Assembly (NCBI GenBank): GCA_041946865.1
Contig: JBHGBF010000022.1
Coordinates: 1-38,629, forward strand
DNA length: 38,629 nucleotides
Reading direction: 5' to 3'
Source: RPQK01 sp041946865
Lineage (GTDB): Bacteria; Acidobacteriota; UBA6911; RPQK01
The notes beneath the pieces were generated by a model that saw only the letters and a list, made by a program, of their open reading frames with translations, made no database searches and was not told the DNA's origin. The position numbers were made by a program, and so were the translations under genes. Every line of letters begins with the position of its first letter. Positions within the stretch are counted from its first letter, which is position 1. Shown here in pieces: positions 30,917-38,629 of this stretch.

Positions 30917-33900
30917 ATGAGTCAGCGCCCAAACAGACTCTTCCCCAGAGCAGGTTTGCTCCTCTTCGCCTGTGTGATGATCCCATCCCTTTTGTTGCGT
31001 GCCCAGACCACCACCGGAAGTATCGTGGGTACGGTCACGGACAGTACCGGGGGGGTTATCCCAGGCTGCACGGTCACGGTAACTAGTGAAGACACCGGAG
31101 CCAGGCGGACCACAACCACATCCGATCAAGGAACATTCAGCTTTGAGCTGCTCAGGGTCGGCCAGTATGCGGTTGAGGCCGAGATGACCGGTTTCAAGAA
31201 GGCCCGGGTGAGCGACATCCTGCTTCAGGTTGACCAGACGGTGCGAACCAATCTGTCCCTTGAAGTCGGCGAGATGAGCCAGACAGTCAATGTCACCTCG
31301 GAGGTTGCCCTGGTCAAGACCGATCAGTCGGACGTCGGAGCGGTTATTGAGTCCAAGAAGATTCTGCAACTGCCCCTGAACGGGCGGCAGTTTATTCAGT
31401 TGGCTACTCTCGCTCCGGGAACCATGAGCGTCACCAAGGTGGATGCGATCATGGAGATCTTCGGGGGTAACATTGTCGCGAACGGCGCCAGCAGCAACGC
31501 CAATCAGGTGACCATGGATGGTGTCGAGAACCAGGACTTCCTGGTGCCCCGTCTGGGCGTCCGGCCCAATCCCGATTCGATACAGGAATTCAAGCTCATG
31601 ACCGCGGACTATTCAGCCGAGTACGGCCGGGCCGCCGGTGCGAACATTAACCTGGTGACCAAATCCGGGACGAACGAGTGGCACGGCTCGGCGTTCGAGT
31701 TCCTGCGCAACGACCGACTAGACTCGCGAAACTTCTTCGACCCGGTCGGAAAGCCGCTTCCGGAGTTCAAATGGAACCAATTTGGCGGGACGCTGGGAGG
31801 TCCCATCAAGAAGGATAAGACTTTTTTCTTCTTCAGCTATGAGGGGTTTCGGATCCGGCGGGGACTGACCATTAACGCGACGGTTCCGACCGACGCCCAG
31901 CGAGCCGGGGACATGACCTGGCTGACGCCCAACGGCGTGAACTGGAAGATCTATGATCCGCTGACCACGAAACCTGATCCCGCCACCCCGGGGAACATTC
32001 TTCGCGATGCGTTTCTGGGAAATGTCATCCCCGCGCAGCGGATTTCCCCGCAAGCGCAGAAGTTGATCGAGTTCTTCTATCCACGGGCTCAAAAACAAGT
32101 GCCGAATGAGCCCAACTACATCTCGAACCCGACTCAAATCGAGGATCAGAACCAGGTAATTCTCAGGCTCGATCACCAGATAAACGATAATTCGCTGCTT
32201 TGGGGGCGTTACGCCTGGAACTCCAATCCCCGGCTGATGCCGACCTTCGGCAGCTCCGGATTGCCCGGCATGGGGACCGATTTCAACTTCTACCAGCAGA
32301 ACCTGGTGATTGCTTACAACCGGACTGTCTCCCCCACTGTTGTCAATGACGTGCGAGCCGGTTACAACCGGTTCCAGCAGTTTCTACGCTGTGAGGCGAG
32401 AAGGCGTGACTGGATTGGCGAGATCGGCATCAACGGGGCGCTGAGAGACGGCGCCACCTGGGGTCCTCCGAACGTCTCCTCCAACATGTCTGGCGTGGGC
32501 TGTTTCCAATTCTCACCCAGCACTCCCACTAGCAACACGTTCGAGGGCATCGATACCCTGGCTTGGACCAGGGGGGTTCACAGCATGAAGATGGGTGCTG
32601 ACGTCAAGCGCACGCACCAGAATGGCATTCAGTTCCCGAACTCCCGAGGCGTTTATGGCTTCGGCGGCGGGTTCACACAGCTGCCTGCAGAGCGCACCAG
32701 TTCCGGCCTCGGCATTGCGGACCTGTTACTGGGATTCCCGAGCTCGACTTCGATCTCGCTGGGCAAGACCGACAACGACATCCGCCTCTGGAACGTGGGG
32801 CTCTTCTTCCAGGATGACTGGGATCTGTCCCGCAATTTCACCGTCAATCTCGGCATCCGGTATGAGTATATGCCCTGGGGGGCCAGCTATCGGGACCGCA
32901 TTTCGGTCTGGAGCGAGCAGAAGCAAGCGATCGTCCTGGCCCAGAACAATCTGAACCAGCCGACGACGGCGCCGGGCATGGAGGGCAGGACGATTGCCGA
33001 CACCCTCACCGATTTCCCGTTCTTCAACTTCATGACTCGGGATCAGGCGGGCTATCCCAAAGCGCTTGTTTATTCCGACAACAACAACTTCTCGCCTCGG
33101 GTCGGGTTCGCCTGGCGTATCTTCGGGAACAACGACACGGTATTGCGCGGTGGGTACGGGATGTTCTACGAGGTGATTGCGGGCAACATCCACTGGAACG
33201 AGTCAGCCCAGATCCCTTACTCCAGGAACCTGGGCTTCAGCCAGTACGCCTATGACATACCGACGATCACATTCGCCAACCCGTTCCTAGGGACGGCTGT
33301 CCAAGGCTTGCCGGGGATAGGCGGCAGCCCGACGCTGAACTGGCTCGACCCGTTCCAAAGCAACTGGAACGTGATGTTGCAGCGCAAACTGATACGTGGG
33401 GTTTCCCTCGAAGCGGGGTATGTGGGTGCCAAAGGCACTGGCCAGAACCTCGGGGTTGATTGGAACGCTCCCGTATTCGGCACCGGTAACTCACAGCCGC
33501 GTCGCCCGCATCCAGAACGCGGCAGCACCCAGGTTGGGGTTCCATGGGGCGCCCGGTGGTACAACTCGTTGCAGAGCAAATTAGAGGTCAAGACCGATTC
33601 GCTTTCCGTGTTGGGCAGCTACACCTGGGCCAAGGCGCTGACCGTTGGCGGGGGTGGAATTAACGAGAACAATTCCGGCGCGGTCCTCGGCTGGAACACC
33701 TTCGGTGCCCGCACCCCAGTGCTGGAAGGCCGCGTCCCCTCCGACGACTGGTTCCTGGCCGATGGTAAACGACCCGGCGTCGCCGATATGCGCCATCGCC
33801 TCTCGGTGGCCTACGTCTGGGAGGTTCCCTTCGGAAAAGGCCGCCGCTTCGATATAGCGGGACCAGTCGACTGGGTTCTCGGAGGGTGGGAGTTTACCGG

Positions 33901-34336
33901 CGTCACGACCTTTGAAACCGGCGTCCCCCTCACCGCCTGCGGCAGCTGTAACCGAAACGGTGACCCAAACAACGGCCAGAAGAAGGTCGAAAAGTGGTTC
34001 GACAACTCGGTTTTCACCCTGGCGCGTTCCATCAGCGAGTGGGATCCGGCGACCATGGAACCAGCCGACCGACAGCTGGTTTACCAGTTCATCGGCAACG
34101 CCGGCTACATGAACGTCGTTGGTCCGGGGGTCCAATTATGGGACATCGGCGTCATCAAGAACTTTCCGGTTAAGGATAAGTACAACGTGCAGTTCCGGTG
34201 GGAAATGTTCAACGCCTTCAACCACCCGAGCTTTGGTCAGCCTTCCGGTGGTCATAGCCTGACGCCGAATGCCGGCCGGATCTATAGTGCCAGCCGAGGT
34301 CGGGAAATGCAGGCCGCGCTGCGGTTCTCCTTCTGA
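30917..34336 (+). CDS. Oar-like TonB-dependent receptor 2
   Basis: This intact outer-membrane receptor has 1139 residues. A signal peptide (FPRAGLLLFACVMIPSLLLR) is followed by a carboxypeptidase-regulatory-like domain (residues about 31-120: TTTGSIVGTVTDSTGGVIPG). The plug (about 130-250) has LQLPLNGRQFIQLATLAPGT, NGASSNANQVTMDGVEN and SAEYGRAAGANINLVTKSG. The barrel starts near WHGSAFEFLRND and ends AALRFSF with the terminal aromatic residue. The ATG at 30917 has AAAGGAGG six bases upstream; an upstream in-frame ATG at 30866 lacks a site. It has its own promoter and a rho-independent terminator, so it is probably transcribed alone. It is closely similar to receptor 1 along the whole length. 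Ligand unknown. Confidence 0.95.
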   Translation: MSQRPNRLFPRAGLLLFACVMIPSLLLRAQTTTGSIVGTVTDSTGGVIPGCTVTVTSEDTGARRTTTTSDQGTFSFELLRVGQYAVEAEMTGFKKARVSDILLQVDQTVRTNLSLEVGEMSQTVNVTSEVALVKTDQSDVGAVIESKKILQLPLNGRQFIQLATLAPGTMSVTKVDAIMEIFGGNIVANGASSNANQVTMDGVENQDFLVPRLGVRPNPDSIQEFKLMTADYSAEYGRAAGANINLVTKSGTNEWHGSAFEFLRNDRLDSRNFFDPVGKPLPEFKWNQFGGTLGGPIKKDKTFFFFSYEGFRIRRGLTINATVPTDAQRAGDMTWLTPNGVNWKIYDPLTTKPDPATPGNILRDAFLGNVIPAQRISPQAQKLIEFFYPRAQKQVPNEPNYISNPTQIEDQNQVILRLDHQINDNSLLWGRYAWNSNPRLMPTFGSSGLPGMGTDFNFYQQNLVIAYNRTVSPTVVNDVRAGYNRFQQFLRCEARRRDWIGEIGINGALRDGATWGPPNVSSNMSGVGCFQFSPSTPTSNTFEGIDTLAWTRGVHSMKMGADVKRTHQNGIQFPNSRGVYGFGGGFTQLPAERTSSGLGIADLLLGFPSSTSISLGKTDNDIRLWNVGLFFQDDWDLSRNFTVNLGIRYEYMPWGASYRDRISVWSEQKQAIVLAQNNLNQPTTAPGMEGRTIADTLTDFPFFNFMTRDQAGYPKALVYSDNNNFSPRVGFAWRIFGNNDTVLRGGYGMFYEVIAGNIHWNESAQIPYSRNLGFSQYAYDIPTITFANPFLGTAVQGLPGIGGSPTLNWLDPFQSNWNVMLQRKLIRGVSLEAGYVGAKGTGQNLGVDWNAPVFGTGNSQPRRPHPERGSTQVGVPWGARWYNSLQSKLEVKTDSLSVLGSYTWAKALTVGGGGINENNSGAVLGWNTFGARTPVLEGRVPSDDWFLADGKRPGVADMRHRLSVAYVWEVPFGKGRRFDIAGPVDWVLGGWEFTGVTTFETGVPLTACGSCNRNGDPNNGQKKVEKWFDNSVFTLARSISEWDPATMEPADRQLVYQFIGNAGYMNVVGPGVQLWDIGVIKNFPVKDKYNVQFRWEMFNAFNHPSFGQPSGGHSLTPNAGRIYSASRGREMQAALRFSF

Positions 34337-34364
34337 TCGTTCGTTAGCCGCAGGCTCTCGTCCA

Positions 34365-34396
34365 GGGTGCCGGCAGTATCGCCGGCACCCCTTTTC
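34365..34396 (+). terminator. Rho-independent terminator of receptor 2
   Basis: GGGTGCCGGC (34365-34374) pairs exactly with GCCGGCACCC (34381-34390) around a six-base loop and is followed by CTTTTC. It starts 28 bases after the receptor stop codon. Any start codon inside it for the next gene is therefore unlikely. Confidence 0.85.
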
Positions 34397-34402
34397 GTTA
34401 AA

Positions 34403-37400
34403 ATGCCGAAGCGCCTGAGTGCCGAGTCAGACCGCACCATTCGCCTCGGAGCCTCGCCCGGACCTGCAGATTACGCAATCGAGGATCTGGGCGACTTCGT
34501 CTTTCCCCAGATCTTGAAGGCCGGACTGAATCGGGGTCAGGTCTCCAGAACAGTGGGGACTATCCTGATTGCGGCCCTCTTTGTTTCTTCCAGCCTGTAT
34601 GCTGCCCGGCTGACTGCTCGCGTCTTCAACTCCGACGGTTCTCGGGCCGCTTCAATTCGTATTCACATCACCAATCTGGATACCGGCAAGACATATGATG
34701 TCGTGACCGACGCGGCCGGCGGTTTTGAGATCGATCTGCCGGGCGGCGATTTTTTTGTCGCTCCCGACGGAGCGGTCTCAGAGGACCACCATGTGCTCCG
34801 CGTCGCGATGCAACCGGATGTGGACAAGAACCTGGATCTCGATCTCATTCGAGACCTCGCTCACGGTTGGACCCGTTTAGCGCCCAGACAACCGGCCGAA
34901 ACCGCCGAGTCTGTGGGAACCGAACCCGGATCAGATGCGGGACTTGCCGTGGTTTGCGACTACGACACAATCTTATCCCGAGCGACGGGTGCCGGTCCGG
35001 CTCCCAAAGTGCCGCTCGAGGATTTGATCAACCCGTTTGGCGCCTCTCGTCGCGGCGCGTTTCACGGCTCTTTGTACGAGTTTCACCGGAACGACAACCT
35101 GGACGCCCGCAACTTCTTCGATCCTGTGGGCGAGCCGTTGCCCGAGTACAAAAGGAACCAGTTCGGTCTGAATCTTTCGACTTCCCTGAGTCCGCAGCTT
35201 CAGCTGATGGGGAGCTACGATGGCCTTCGCATCGTTCAGGGCTCGACGCTATTGTCACACGTCCCCACTCGGGCGATGAAGGCGGGGGACTTTCGAGAAT
35301 TGCCGGCGACGAACAACCCGATCGTCTTGAAAGACCCACTCACTGGAGAACCGTGGCCCGGGAACCGGATTCCACCCGGGAGGATAGACTCGATATCAGC
35401 GAAACTCCTCGAGCTGCTGCCAGACCCGAATCGCCCGGATCCGGATCGGAACTTCGTCAATAACGAGCCCTTAGTTAATGATCAGGATACGATCACGCTG
35501 AAGTTTGACTGCCAATATGCCGGGGCCAAGATCTCATCGGATTATCACTTCAACGACAGCGAGACCGAACGACCCCAGCCGCTTCCCTCTTTCGGCGCCA
35601 CGGAGAGCTCGCGTGGTCAGGATTTTCGTTTGGGTTTGAGCTACAGCTTTACTAACCGGCTGATGGCGGATCTGCGATTCAGCTTTATTCGAAGTCTCGC
35701 TGAGCGCTACTCGCGAAACGCCGGTCGAACCGGGCTTCTCGCCTCCACGGGAATCGCGGGCCTGACGGTCTCTGATCCACTCGACGAAGGGTACCCGCAA
35801 TTCTGGCTCTCCGGCTACACCTCGTTTGGCGATCAGTCTTCGCCGGTGACCTCCGTGTTTAACGGGTTTTTTACGGATGCCAGCGTGACATACGCCCTCG
35901 ACACCCATACGGTACGTGCGGGCACGTCGTTTGATTTTCGACAATACAACAACTACCGGTCGGGCGGTTCCCATCGAGGCGCCTTTAGCTTCAACGGGCT
36001 TTACAGCGGGGACGCGTTTGCCGATTTTCTTTTCGGCCTGCCTGAAACGGCCTCTCGGGCTGCCGGTGACGACAGGAGCGACATCCGGGGTTCAAACTGG
36101 CAGTTCTTTGTTCGCGACAGCTGGAAACTCTCCCCTCGCCTGACGGTTTCTCAGGGCCTGACCTACGGTTATTTCCCGCCTTACCGGTCAATGCGAGCCA
36201 ACGTCTCGGGATTCTATCCGCTCATTATGGAACCGCCGCGTTCCGGTGAACTGATCATTGCCGGAAGCGAGCCTGCCAGGCGCATCGGCCTCCCTGACTC
36301 CAGCCTGAGCCTGGTGCACGGTGACAAGAACAACTTCGCCCCAAGCCTCGGCTTTGCTTACAACCCGCTCGGCTCAAGCCGGCTGGTGATTCGTGCTTCC
36401 TATTCCGTCGGTTTCGAGAGTATGGGGCCGGGATACTTCATCAGCTATCTCGGTCACAACTTTCCTTTCTACTATGTCGAAACTGTTCAGTCGTCGATTA
36501 CGGCTCCCAGCGTTCAACTCGCTGATCCCTTCAGCGCCGCCCTACCCGTCGAGCAGAGCATAAGAGGAATCGATCCTTACCTCCGCAACCCTTACTATCA
36601 GGACTGGCAACTGGGGATCGAGGGAGAACTGCTGCAAAACTGGAGGCTGGAAGCATCCTATCGAGGAGACAAGGGAACACGACTGATCCGCGTTTTGCCC
36701 GCCAATGTCCCGCTCCCAGGACGGGAAGAGCTGCAATCCCGCCGTCCCAACCCCGCCTTCGGTCGCTTCACTGTCGCGACGAACAGTGGCTCCTATTCCA
36801 ACAACGCCTTCGTCCTCGGGGGCGAACGACGATTCTCCAGAGGCATCTCGGCCGAGACCGGCTTCACATGGAACCGGACTTTCAGCGATTCGTTTCCGGG
36901 AAGCCCGAACAATGTTCGAAAATTGCGTGCCGAAAGAAGCCCGGTTGGGTACCAGCCAAACCGCCGCTTCTGGCTCCGCTACATCCTGGACTTATCTTCT
37001 GGCACGGGGCGCTTTCTCGGTGGAGACAGCCGGAACAGCTGGCTGAAGGCTTTTGTTTCCGGCTGGCGACTGACTGGAATCACGAGCATCCAGGACGGAG
37101 TTCCCTTCACTGTATATACCGCTGGCGATCTCAACAACGACGGTCTGACTGGCGAGAGGCCTGACCGAATCGGGTCCGGACGCCTGCCAGCCGATCAACG
37201 GTCGATCGATCGATGGTTTGCCACTGAAGCTTTCGTCGATCCAGCGCCCTTCTCCTTCGGAAATTCTGGACAAAGCATTTTGTCCGGTCCCGGCTACATC
37301 AACTGGGACGTGAGCATTATCAAACAGACGCGGTTTGCGCATGGAAAACAGGTCGAGCTGCGGGTAGAGCTCTTCAACGCATTCAACCACGCGAACTTTG

Positions 37401-37498
37401 GCCAGCCCGAAGCAGTATTGGGCAATTCCACTTTTGGAAAAATCTTCGCCGCTGCCCGTGCCCGGGAGATTGAAGTGGCGATCAAGTGTTTGTTCTAG
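34403..37498 (+). CDS. Plug-less TonB-receptor-like outer-membrane protein
   Basis: The C-terminal ~810 residues clearly match the barrel of the Oar-like receptors: FHGSLYEFHRNDNLDARNFF to the final RAREIEVAIKCLF. A short, partly preserved carboxypeptidase-regulatory-like part (LTARVFNSDGSRAASIRIHI) precedes it. The whole plug (LPLNGR..., NGASSN..., AEYGR motifs) is missing and replaced by about 70 residues without resemblance to it. Without a plug it could be an open barrel, a surface anchor or a decaying gene; the long intact frame argues against recent decay. The start is uncertain. The ATG at 34403 lacks a ribosome binding site. A TTG at 34514 would give a good signal peptide (KAGLNRGQVSRTVGTILIAA...). 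A GTG at 34553 is also possible. The codons at 34478-34550 resemble part of the 1101-residue glycosidase-like protein. No promoter was seen after the receptor 2 terminator. Confidence 0.75.
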   Translation: MPKRLSAESDRTIRLGASPGPADYAIEDLGDFVFPQILKAGLNRGQVSRTVGTILIAALFVSSSLYAARLTARVFNSDGSRAASIRIHITNLDTGKTYDVVTDAAGGFEIDLPGGDFFVAPDGAVSEDHHVLRVAMQPDVDKNLDLDLIRDLAHGWTRLAPRQPAETAESVGTEPGSDAGLAVVCDYDTILSRATGAGPAPKVPLEDLINPFGASRRGAFHGSLYEFHRNDNLDARNFFDPVGEPLPEYKRNQFGLNLSTSLSPQLQLMGSYDGLRIVQGSTLLSHVPTRAMKAGDFRELPATNNPIVLKDPLTGEPWPGNRIPPGRIDSISAKLLELLPDPNRPDPDRNFVNNEPLVNDQDTITLKFDCQYAGAKISSDYHFNDSETERPQPLPSFGATESSRGQDFRLGLSYSFTNRLMADLRFSFIRSLAERYSRNAGRTGLLASTGIAGLTVSDPLDEGYPQFWLSGYTSFGDQSSPVTSVFNGFFTDASVTYALDTHTVRAGTSFDFRQYNNYRSGGSHRGAFSFNGLYSGDAFADFLFGLPETASRAAGDDRSDIRGSNWQFFVRDSWKLSPRLTVSQGLTYGYFPPYRSMRANVSGFYPLIMEPPRSGELIIAGSEPARRIGLPDSSLSLVHGDKNNFAPSLGFAYNPLGSSRLVIRASYSVGFESMGPGYFISYLGHNFPFYYVETVQSSITAPSVQLADPFSAALPVEQSIRGIDPYLRNPYYQDWQLGIEGELLQNWRLEASYRGDKGTRLIRVLPANVPLPGREELQSRRPNPAFGRFTVATNSGSYSNNAFVLGGERRFSRGISAETGFTWNRTFSDSFPGSPNNVRKLRAERSPVGYQPNRRFWLRYILDLSSGTGRFLGGDSRNSWLKAFVSGWRLTGITSIQDGVPFTVYTAGDLNNDGLTGERPDRIGSGRLPADQRSIDRWFATEAFVDPAPFSFGNSGQSILSGPGYINWDVSIIKQTRFAHGKQVELRVELFNAFNHANFGQPEAVLGNSTFGKIFAAARAREIEVAIKCLF

Positions 37499-37501
37499 AC
37501 C

Positions 37502-37710
37502 TGTTTATGGCAGACAAGCCGAGGGCTGGCAAATCTCGTCGAACTTCTCAAGACGAAGTACTCGCCGGCAAACTACAGCGGCATACATATCCTGAAGTCT
37601 TTGACTTACTTCGACGAGGCCAAAAGAGATCCGATCCCGGACATGTTGATTCGGGTTTCCTGGAATGAGGTGAAAGGTTCTTCACAACGCAGGTTTCCGC
37701 CTTCCTTTAG
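37502..37710 (+). pseudogene. Decayed 3' end of an AbiEii-like nucleotidyltransferase gene
   Basis: Immediately after the receptor-like stop codon the frame reads GLANLVELLKTKYSPANYSG then IHILKSLTYFDEAKRDPIPD and MLIRVSWNEVKG. This looks like the conserved C-terminus of AbiEii/AbiGii-type nucleotidyltransferase (toxin-type) proteins. One base is missing near 37676-37677: after shifting frame, the text continues FFTTQVSAFL and stops at 37708-37710, as expected for the family end. No start codon or 5' part exists, so this is a truncated, frameshifted relic. The family naming is from pattern memory and moderately sure. Confidence 0.5.
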
Positions 37711-37789
37711 GGGGTTCGCGCGAGCCGGTGTTCCTGCTCATGACCTCGCCATTGCGGGAGACCGGTCAATCGACGAAAATGAAGGTCCT

Positions 37790-38422
37790 ATGGCGGCCGA
37801 AAGAAATCGGAATACCTACTGCGACCGGCTCGGGATCGATCCGCCGTCGCCGGAGGACGCTCTGGACACCCGGGAGCTCAAGTTGTTCGAAATGATTGTC
37901 ATCGTGCTGCTTGAGAACGGCGGCCCGATGAGCCTGGAAGACTTGTGCGACCGCATCGACGCCTCCGGGTTTGACGCGCGAACCTGGGACTTGCGGCAAT
38001 CCATTTTGAAGGCGTGGCATGGGAGCGAGCCGGTCTATAGGGATTCTGAAGGGTACTTTCGGATCAACCTGTCGTGGAGCGGCTTCGAGCGCTTTCTCTT
38101 TCGAGTCGGCCTTCGTCCCTCTCAAGCGCCAGTCCCGGCGCCTATCGAGGTCACGCAGCCGGGCGATGAGGTCCCACTTTCCACTCCGGAGCTGGACGCG
38201 GCTTTTCGTGACCGCAGCTTGTTCTCGTTGTCCTGGCGGCGTCAGGCGGCTGCGATTCTGGACTCCGCTAACCGGGCCATGACGGTTGATGAAATCGAAG
38301 CAGCCCTGTCGGGCTTCACCCGCCATCGAGGCACTCGCCCGGCGGGGAAGCTGCCAAGCGCGGCGAACCTGTGCGGAATGCAGGGGCAAATTGAGTCCGG
38401 GCGACCTCGGGGCGTAACCTGA
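37790..38422 (+). CDS. Predicted winged-helix/HTH protein
   Basis: This 210-residue soluble protein is hypothetical. Residues about 28-95 look like a winged helix of the HARE-HTH kind: ELKLFEMIVIVLLENGGPMS, LEDLCDRIDASGF and LRQSILKAWHGSEPVYRDSE, then a strand GYFRINL. A second similar half (WRRQAAAILDSANRAMTVDE then IEAALSGF, about 155-190) suggests a repeated fold that may be cut short at the C-terminus. No membrane segment or signal is present. The ATG at 37790 has AAGG a few bases upstream; the open frame to the left belongs to the AbiEii-like relic. It could be DNA-binding, but partner and role are unknown. A Tat-exported amidohydrolase starts 26 bases after it. Confidence 0.55.
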   Translation: MAAERNRNTYCDRLGIDPPSPEDALDTRELKLFEMIVIVLLENGGPMSLEDLCDRIDASGFDARTWDLRQSILKAWHGSEPVYRDSEGYFRINLSWSGFERFLFRVGLRPSQAPVPAPIEVTQPGDEVPLSTPELDAAFRDRSLFSLSWRRQAAAILDSANRAMTVDEIEAALSGFTRHRGTRPAGKLPSAANLCGMQGQIESGRPRGVT

Positions 38423-38448
38423 TCCAGGCTAAGAAAGAGGGAACGAAC

Positions 38449-38629
38449 ATGACACAAAGCAAAAACGTGGGAAGAAGAGCATTCTTGAAGCGAAGTGCCG
38501 GGGCGGCCGTTGCCGCCTCCTCGATCGGCGCCGCCTTGACCGGGCAGGCGAACTCCCAAGCGGCTGCGGTCATCCAGGCCAAGACGCCCGACCTGATCAT
38601 CGATGCTCACCTTCATTGCGGGGGAACCG
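38449..38629 (+). CDS. Tat-exported amidohydrolase-family protein (5' end only)
   Basis: Only the first 60 codons are inside the window. A twin-arginine signal NVGRRAFLKRSAGAAVAASS occupies the start. The mature part begins TPDLIIDAHLHCGG, whose D-A-H-x-H is the first metal-binding motif of metal-dependent amidohydrolases (amidohydrolase-2-like). AGAGG lies nine bases upstream of the ATG. Activity and substrate cannot be judged from the fragment. Confidence 0.7.
   Translation, partial: MTQSKNVGRRAFLKRSAGAAVAASSIGAALTGQANSQAAAVIQAKTPDLIIDAHLHCGGT

Noticed and set aside
34367..34402. The earliest start codon of the plug-less receptor
   Set aside because: It lies inside the stem of the receptor 2 terminator.
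1..38629. CRISPR arrays, tRNA or rRNA genes, prophage genes
   Set aside because: No regularly spaced repeats, cloverleaf-like sequences, rRNA motifs or phage structural genes were recognised on either strand.

Overview
The window looks like a chromosomal segment of a member of the Acidobacteriota. It is GC-rich. It carries two large Oar-like TonB-dependent receptors with carboxypeptidase-regulatory-like N-termini plus a divergent third one, a GWxTD-domain protein, several Tat-exported enzymes, and a Gfo/Idh/MocA plus SGNH-hydrolase pair. This mix is typical of that phylum; the family within it cannot be fixed from sequence reading alone. No rRNA, tRNA, CRISPR array or phage module was seen.

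Layout. Positions 1-418 are non-coding with a strong palindrome. A sodium:solute symporter (419-2032) follows. Next is a minus-strand hydantoinase/oxoprolinase pair (hyuA 6231->4123, hyuB 4002->2254). This block is bracketed by two inverted copies of a dispersed ~75-120 bp repeat (2102-2220 and 6358-6432), so it may have been inverted by recombination. Positions 6250-7110 hold an operator-like dyad, hairpins and a MITE-like element with ~91 bp inverted arms and a TTCAGGG direct repeat. A Tat-exported oxidoreductase, an SGNH hydrolase and TonB-dependent receptor 1 follow; the receptor has an apparent +1 frameshift 30 codons before its end.

The centre (13271-20605) has three paralogous exported five-bladed-propeller (GH43/GH130-like) proteins. 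The third leads a tight operon with a D-threonine-aldolase-like PLP enzyme, a uroporphyrinogen-decarboxylase-like protein and a transaldolase, closed by a long hairpin at 20661-20709. A second tight operon (20753-28941) has a 1101-residue exported glycosidase-like protein, a homocysteine S-methyltransferase and a second hyuA-hyuB pair. The right part has the GWxTD protein, receptor 2 with a clear promoter and rho-independent terminator, a receptor-like protein that lacks the plug domain, a decayed AbiEii-like gene fragment, a winged-helix-like protein and the start of a Tat-exported amidohydrolase.

How it may work together (inference): exported propeller and glycosidase-like proteins and the TonB receptors would capture and process an outer substrate; the symporter would import small products. 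The cytoplasmic enzymes (aldolase-like, UroD-like, transaldolase, homocysteine methyltransferase, ATP-dependent amidohydrolases) suggest catabolism of a methylated, cyclic-amide or amino-acid-containing compound. The substrate cannot be read from the sequence.
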